From the NCBI GenBank assembly GCA_964459325.1, contig CAYWKU010000001.1, positions 124,001 to 188,000 on the forward strand: a DNA stretch of 64,000 nucleotides, given 5' to 3'. The DNA comes from CAYWKU01 sp964459325. GTDB taxonomy: Bacteria > RBG-13-61-14 > CAYWKU01. The translations under genes and the position numbers were made by a program. Positions 60,039-64,000 of this stretch are shown piece by piece (position 1 is the stretch's first letter; every line of letters starts with the position of its first letter). Below the pieces are notes generated by a model. It made no database searches and was not told the origin of the DNA. It saw only the letters and a program-made list of their open reading frames with translations.

Positions 60039-60863
60039 CTAAGTATGATTGCCGACGGTATGTTTGGCTATTATCCGCCTGAACATCTCCACCAGCCCCT
60101 GTGCCAGGAGGTAGGCGCCGCGGGCCTCGAGGTTGGATTCGATGGTGCGGTCGAAAAACAACCTGAATTCGGACTCGAACTTGCCTTCAGCCGGCCAGTA
60201 GCAGAAGAGAAAAGGAACTTTTGGGAGAGGATGGAGTAAGGACATGTGGGGCGCCGTGGGATATTCCGCGTGATACTCGCGACCGAACAGGTCAAGTATG
60301 TCGAGAAAAAGCTCCGTATGTTTATCGGCCATATCGTGAAATGCCTTATGGCAGCGGTGGGCATAGAAGTGGGCCCAGTCCCTTGCTTCCTTTAGTTCTT
60401 TGAATACCGTCCATTCCTCGACCGGGTCTTTTCCCGCGCCGAACAGGACGTATTGCAATAATGACACATGTATCCAGTGGTTGACGTGACATATGGTATG
60501 CAGCTCTCCCTCCTTGTCCAGCTCGAAGGGTTTACCCAGGCACCTTATCATAATCCCGCCATTTTTGATTTCCCCGCCCAATCTTTCGGCGGCTTCGGTG
60601 AAATCGACGTTACGTACCTGTCCCTTCAGCTCCTTGACTAACTGCTCCGCGCTGGTTTCTTCCGAAGCCTTTTCCTCGGCTAATTCGTTATTTATGCGCT
60701 CGATTATTTCCTCATCGAGGTACGGGCAGTCGCGGGGGTCTTTCTGTCCCCGGGAAACCAGTTGAGCGAAAGCCATACACGTGGACACACCGCATTCTCT
60801 ACAATTAGTCCGGGGAGTGTGTTTCAATATGTACGGTGCGCTCAGGGTTACTTTCTGTTCCAT
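60039..60863 (-). CDS. Iron-sulfur (4Fe-4S) protein with DUF3786
   Basis: A 274-residue protein. The N-terminus has CRECGVSTCMAFAQLV and DCPYL (cysteines at about 20, 23, 28 and 46), the four-cysteine [4Fe-4S] motif found in acetyl-CoA synthase small and related proteins. The rest (about 95-274) matches what I recall of DUF3786. These proteins are typical of anaerobes with acetyl-CoA or corrinoid chemistry; their role is not known. It stands alone, transcribed the same way as the gene groups on either side, 103 bases from the start of the next gene downstream of the MshEN gene. Confidence 0.75.
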   Translation of the reverse strand: MEQKVTLSAPYILKHTPRTNCRECGVSTCMAFAQLVSRGQKDPRDCPYLDEEIIERINNELAEEKASEETSAEQLVKELKGQVRNVDFTEAAERLGGEIKNGGIMIRCLGKPFELDKEGELHTICHVNHWIHVSLLQYVLFGAGKDPVEEWTVFKELKEARDWAHFYAHRCHKAFHDMADKHTELFLDILDLFGREYHAEYPTAPHMSLLHPLPKVPFLFCYWPAEGKFESEFRLFFDRTIESNLEARGAYLLAQGLVEMFRRIIAKHTVGNHT

Positions 60864-60966
60864 GGTGTCACTCTCGAGTGTTTCAAATTAAATATCCATG
60901 TTTCAAGATTTGTATTTTAGACGAAGTTGTCAAGAAAAAAGATTCGAGTCGGGTTTTTACGAAAGC

Positions 60967-62403
60967 TTAAGGTTTTTCTTCCCGCGCCTGCTGCTTTTTC
61001 TTCTTGATGAGGGCTTCGAAAGCCTGCGGAATCCGGGGCGCCAGTATGAGCAGGTCGGATATATCGGTGGGCGCATCCTGCCCGTCGCCGTTATCGCCGT
61101 AAAGAATGTTTACAACCTTGCCCTTGAAAAGGATGGGTATAAGGAACGCGCTGCGAGGTTTTTCCCCGCCCGTCAGCTTTAGAAAACGTTCGTTGAGCGG
61201 CGTATTCGGTATCGAGCCCAGGTAAAAGGACATGGAATCGTGCACCGTCTGGAAAATGCCGGGCGAGTTCAGGGGAATCATTATCCCCTGTACCGTCCGG
61301 GTGTTAAGCGAGCCTCCCAGTCCGTCCCAGCCCATCGCTATACCGCTGCGGGTAATAAACAGCGCCGCTCGCTTGAAGTAACTCAATGCGAACCGCAGCA
61401 CCACGTTGCTCAACTCCTCCCGGTCGGTAACTTCGTTGAGCTTTTCCATCGTTTGTGACGGGGAGAGGGCTTCCTGCACTTTCCAGGCTTCCTCTTCCGC
61501 CTCCTCTTCAATCTCCTCATCGGAAGGGGCAACCAGCGGCTCGGAGACTATATCCTCCAAGTCGAGTATTTCCTCCTCCGCCTCGTGAGGAGCGGCTTCC
61601 GCTTTTTCAGTCTCTTGAGCCTCCTGCGGCGGAGGTGTAGCGGCTTTTTCATGAGATTCGGGTGGTGGAGGAGGTTGAGTATCGGGAGCCGGGGGCGGGT
61701 GGGCTGGCGCCTGAGGTTGTGCCGGGGTTTCTTGTGCGGGTGCTGAAGTGGATTCAGCAGCTTCTCCTTCGACCAGCCCCTGCGAGCGGTTGTATTCGTT
61801 GAGAAGCTTTTCAAAGTCTTCCTGTGAGGAAAGGTCTTCCTTGAGCTCGAAATCCAGTCCCTTTATGTCCGGATGCTCCTTCGGGGGCGGTTTTGACCCC
61901 TGCTTTTGTGGGGAAGCGCCGGAAGGTTTACGCTTCAATACTTTTGAGGCCAGGTGCTTGTACCGGTGGTCCCGGGGGATGCCGTAGTATTTCTCCCGCA
62001 GGGTCTGCACTACTATCTCGGGAGATACGTAAGGCTTGATGCGCTTGCCGGTGGCGAATTGTATCTCGTCGAAAGCGTTCACGTCGGCGGGGTCGCTCAT
62101 GAGCAGACTGATGGAATTGCCGTCCAGCGCCAGGGGCACTACTTCGTGTTTGGCCGCCAGTTTCCTTCCGAGCAGCTTGACCACTTCCGGTTGCGGGGGC
62201 CTGAGGCGGAACGGGTTGATAGTGGGGCAGTTATGCTTTTTGGAAAGCGCCTTGCTCAACAGGCCCAGGCTGACGTATCCCAGCTCCAGGAGATTAGTCC
62301 CCAGTCTGCCCCCGAAAATAACCTGGTTCTGAACCGCTTCCTCGAGCTGAGCGGACTTCACCACTCCCGCGGAAAGGAGCATTTTGCCCAGGGTAGCTTT
62401 CAT
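60967..62403 (-). CDS. MshEN-domain protein with disordered linker and GAF-like C-terminus
   Basis: The 478-residue protein begins with an MshEN/GspE-N domain (residues about 1-135: LGKMLLSAGVVKSAQLEEAV; LGTNLLELGYVS; VVPLALDGNSISLLMSDPAD), a fold that binds cyclic-di-GMP in some relatives. A long Pro/Ala/Glu-rich linker (about 150-315) follows, then a GAF-like sensor domain (about 325-470). There is no ATPase domain, so it is not a secretion/pilus motor but probably a second-messenger sensor or scaffold. It overlaps the DUF4124 gene by 4 bases. Confidence 0.72.
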   Translation of the reverse strand: MKATLGKMLLSAGVVKSAQLEEAVQNQVIFGGRLGTNLLELGYVSLGLLSKALSKKHNCPTINPFRLRPPQPEVVKLLGRKLAAKHEVVPLALDGNSISLLMSDPADVNAFDEIQFATGKRIKPYVSPEIVVQTLREKYYGIPRDHRYKHLASKVLKRKPSGASPQKQGSKPPPKEHPDIKGLDFELKEDLSSQEDFEKLLNEYNRSQGLVEGEAAESTSAPAQETPAQPQAPAHPPPAPDTQPPPPPESHEKAATPPPQEAQETEKAEAAPHEAEEEILDLEDIVSEPLVAPSDEEIEEEAEEEAWKVQEALSPSQTMEKLNEVTDREELSNVVLRFALSYFKRAALFITRSGIAMGWDGLGGSLNTRTVQGIMIPLNSPGIFQTVHDSMSFYLGSIPNTPLNERFLKLTGGEKPRSAFLIPILFKGKVVNILYGDNGDGQDAPTDISDLLILAPRIPQAFEALIKKKKQQAREEKP

Positions 62404-62987
62404 TTTTTCTTCTTGAGGTCTTGTTTGGCTTTCTCGATTCCTTCATTCACAGCGTCCAGCGGCACGCCGGAGCGCATAGCTTCCCTGTCGATGCCGTCCT
62501 CCAAATATTTCCGGGCCTTTTCCAATTCGGACTTGAATCCCTGCAATTTGTTAAAACACTCTGCGGAGGCTTGCTGGTTTTTGATAGTGGGCATAAGAAG
62601 CGATTGCCTCCTCAACTCGTTGCATTTCGGCTCCAGGTCGGCAATCCGGTTCTCGAGGTCCTGCACCCTCATGTAAGCGCTGTAAGCTTTTTCTTTCCAT
62701 TCGGTGTAGGTTTTGCTTTTTTGAGGCTTTTGTTCATGAGGTGGAGGCGGAGGCGTTGCCGCTGCGCCGCCTTCGCCTGTAGCGGTGTCACTTTTGCCCT
62801 TTATTACCACTTTTTGAGCCTTGTCTTTGTACTTTGACGGTACCTGGTTCTTGTATTCCACGTAGTGTATGTTCCCTTTTTCATCCACCCATTTCCAGAG
62901 CACCGTTTCGGCCAGCGCCGAGGTGGACAGCACGAGGAATACCGCCGCCAGGAATGATATTAATAGAAAACCTGCTTTTCTGTTCAT
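62400..62987 (-). CDS. DUF4124 domain exported protein
   Basis: A 195-residue protein with a signal peptide (FLLISFLAAVFLVLSTSALA) and WKWVDEKGNIHYVE (about residues 31-44), the DUF4124 hallmark. A proline-rich linker (about 75-90) and a long charged helix (about 95-190) follow, with two cysteines that may form a disulfide. Function unknown; the family is often envelope-associated. The start has a GGGGGA site. It is coupled to the MshEN gene. Confidence 0.8.
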   Translation of the reverse strand: MNRKAGFLLISFLAAVFLVLSTSALAETVLWKWVDEKGNIHYVEYKNQVPSKYKDKAQKVVIKGKSDTATGEGGAAATPPPPPHEQKPQKSKTYTEWKEKAYSAYMRVQDLENRIADLEPKCNELRRQSLLMPTIKNQQASAECFNKLQGFKSELEKARKYLEDGIDREAMRSGVPLDAVNEGIEKAKQDLKKKK

Positions 62988-63131
62988 CGCAATTTCCCCC
63001 GCGTCTTGAAATCTCGGATTCTCACGCCTGATGGTAGATGTTAGAGGCCAAAAAGCAACCGCGATTTTCGTGTGTTCTTACCTCTGAAGTGGCGGTATTT
63101 CCGGAGCGAGCCCTCAGCGCGGCCTCTCGGT

Positions 63132-64000
63132 TCATTTCAATTCGCCCGTCGGAGGTCTCATCCTGAATTTCTGCAGTATTTCATGGAACTTGCGCAAATC
63201 CAGGGGCCGTTGTCGGCTGAAAAAAAGGTGGCGGGGGCATTTGCAATCCGAGGAGCCGAAACCCTCCGGTCCACGGACAAAAGCCTCGGCCAATTCCGAC
63301 GCGATATTGCATTCCAGCCGCGAAGATGACCGGAGCGGCAGGGCGGTAACCTCGTCGGATACCGCCCGCAGGGGGTCTATGTGCCAGTGCATGCGTTTGC
63401 GAATTCGCACGTGCCTGTTGATGCGGGCGTCGAGGTTTTTTATGGCCGAGCCGACGTATATGTGCCATCCCTTCTCGAAAGTCACCTTACCGAGGCTCCC
63501 GACCTCGATGCTGCGATTTCTTTTGAGGTGTAGCAACAAAATATATGCTCCGCCGTCGCGGGCTTCGCGGTCAATGTGTTCCCAGGGTATTTTTACCCTT
63601 TTTACGTTGGGCTTCAGTTTGAGCGACTGCGTCCACTCCACCGATACCGGAAGCGCTCTCACCCTGTGTCGCACGTCCAGCAGCTTTCGGCTGAAAGCGA
63701 GGTCGGTGTGAAAGTCCGGCATGAACCATTTTATCCCGGCGTGGTGAATAACGAACATTACGGCCACTTCAGTACCCTTTTGGGATAATGCCTCCAGCTC
63801 AACGAGATGTCGTTTTCCGCGCTCGGTAACCGCGTCGGGAAACATTGCAACGCCGTTCCCGAACAGGGTGCAGGATTTTACCTCAAGGTACATTTCCTTA
63901 CCCGCTCTTTCCAACAGGAAGTCGAACCTGCTGCGACCATGAGGTATTTCGGCCCTTATAATCCGGGCGCCTTCCATTCCCGGCGCCAGTCCGAGCTCTA
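63132..64000 (-). CDS. SfsA-like DNA-binding/nuclease fold fused to DUF123, 5' end outside window
   Basis: The frame continues through the first in-window ATG (63977) to the edge of the window with no stop (GAG CTC GGA CTG GCG), so the gene starts outside. The upstream part has the SfsA nuclease-like fold (HGRSRFDFLLERAGKEMYLE; EVKSCTLFGNGVAMFPDAV; PDAVTERGKRHL). It is fused to a C-terminal DUF123 (GIY-YIG-like) domain (GKVTFEKGWHIYVGSA; CKCPRHLFF). SfsA-like proteins are connected with sugar metabolism or DNA repair; DUF123 often accompanies endonuclease III. The fusion is unusual but known to me from some archaea and bacteria. Confidence 0.8.
   Translation of the reverse strand, partial: ELGLAPGMEGARIIRAEIPHGRSRFDFLLERAGKEMYLEVKSCTLFGNGVAMFPDAVTERGKRHLVELEALSQKGTEVAVMFVIHHAGIKWFMPDFHTDLAFSRKLLDVRHRVRALPVSVEWTQSLKLKPNVKRVKIPWEHIDREARDGGAYILLLHLKRNRSIEVGSLGKVTFEKGWHIYVGSAIKNLDARINRHVRIRKRMHWHIDPLRAVSDEVTALPLRSSSRLECNIASELAEAFVRGPEGFGSSDCKCPRHLFFSRQRPLDLRKFHEILQKFRMRPPTGELK

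Noticed and set aside
1..64000. tRNA or rRNA genes
   Set aside because: No cloverleaf-like CCA ends, T-loop GTTCGA motifs in context or rRNA-like conserved stretches were recognised by eye; a covariance-model scan would be decisive.

Overview
The window is bacterial chromosomal DNA (standard code, tightly packed operons with many ATGA, TTGA or GTGA overlaps) that I cannot assign to a named species. Glycyl-radical chemistry, B12/radical-SAM enzymes, a multihaem c-type cytochrome with a b-type membrane partner, an AmmeMemoRadiSam protein B, an MshEN protein and a matrixin-like protease suggest an uncultured, anaerobic or facultative, Gram-negative-type bacterium of 'deltaproteobacterial' grade. 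This lineage is inference. No rRNA, tRNA or CRISPR array was recognised.

Region 1 (1-8.9 kb) is an accessory or defence island of lower GC: a broken ParB-methyltransferase, a spore-photoproduct-lyase-like radical SAM protein, a DUF433/DUF5615 toxin-antitoxin pair, UPF0158 and CcbP-like small proteins, and a TOTE-type primase-helicase, followed by gene remnants. Region 2 (8.9-17.2 kb) is the most striking: a seven-gene, one-direction, mostly overlapping operon combining a B12-radical SAM enzyme, a homocitrate-synthase-like condensing enzyme, aconitase-type large and small subunits, a thioredoxin-reductase-like flavoprotein lacking its redox cysteines, a LuxE-like acyl-protein synthetase and a LuxC-like acyl reductase. 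It reads as a 2-oxoacid or alkylmalate chain-extension route ending in an aldehyde, and I know no described pathway with this composition.

Region 3 (17.3-26 kb) holds an anchored MsrAB, a surface-lipid or glycan set (two GT2 glycosyltransferases, a second B12-radical SAM protein, a CDP-alcohol phosphatidyltransferase), a hydrolase, a glutaredoxin, UbiE/MenG and MntP. Region 4 (26.3-34.1 kb) is redox: a class II-like cytochrome c, a fusion of two cyclic-nucleotide-binding domains with four [4Fe-4S] motifs, a bis-haem-type membrane protein and a multihaem cytochrome c, then a glycyl radical enzyme carrying an N-terminal SCP2-like domain, with its activase. Region 5 (34.1-46.1 kb) has DusB, a degenerate NtrC-like regulator, a TM-TPR-winged-helix protein, a MEMO protein, DUF3108 and SCP2-like proteins, TrxB, a flavodoxin-type Fe-S protein, a PEP-synthase-like protein that has lost its phospho-histidine, and a GloB-like hydrolase.

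Region 6 (46-57.8 kb) carries RidA, GalK, decayed accessory genes (a frameshifted lipoprotein, a frameshifted AT-rich sulfotransferase, a PEP-mutase/ICL-family gene with an in-frame TGA), an SCP-x-type thiolase, RimO, a TetR regulator and a methyltransferase. Region 7 (58-64 kb) encodes a secreted matrixin-like protease with a small secreted partner, an Fe-S/DUF3786 protein, an MshEN/GAF-like protein, a DUF4124 protein and an SfsA-DUF123 fusion cut by the window end. Two families of short MITE-like inverted-repeat elements and several GC-rich palindromes are scattered between genes; one element supplies the last codons of rimO.
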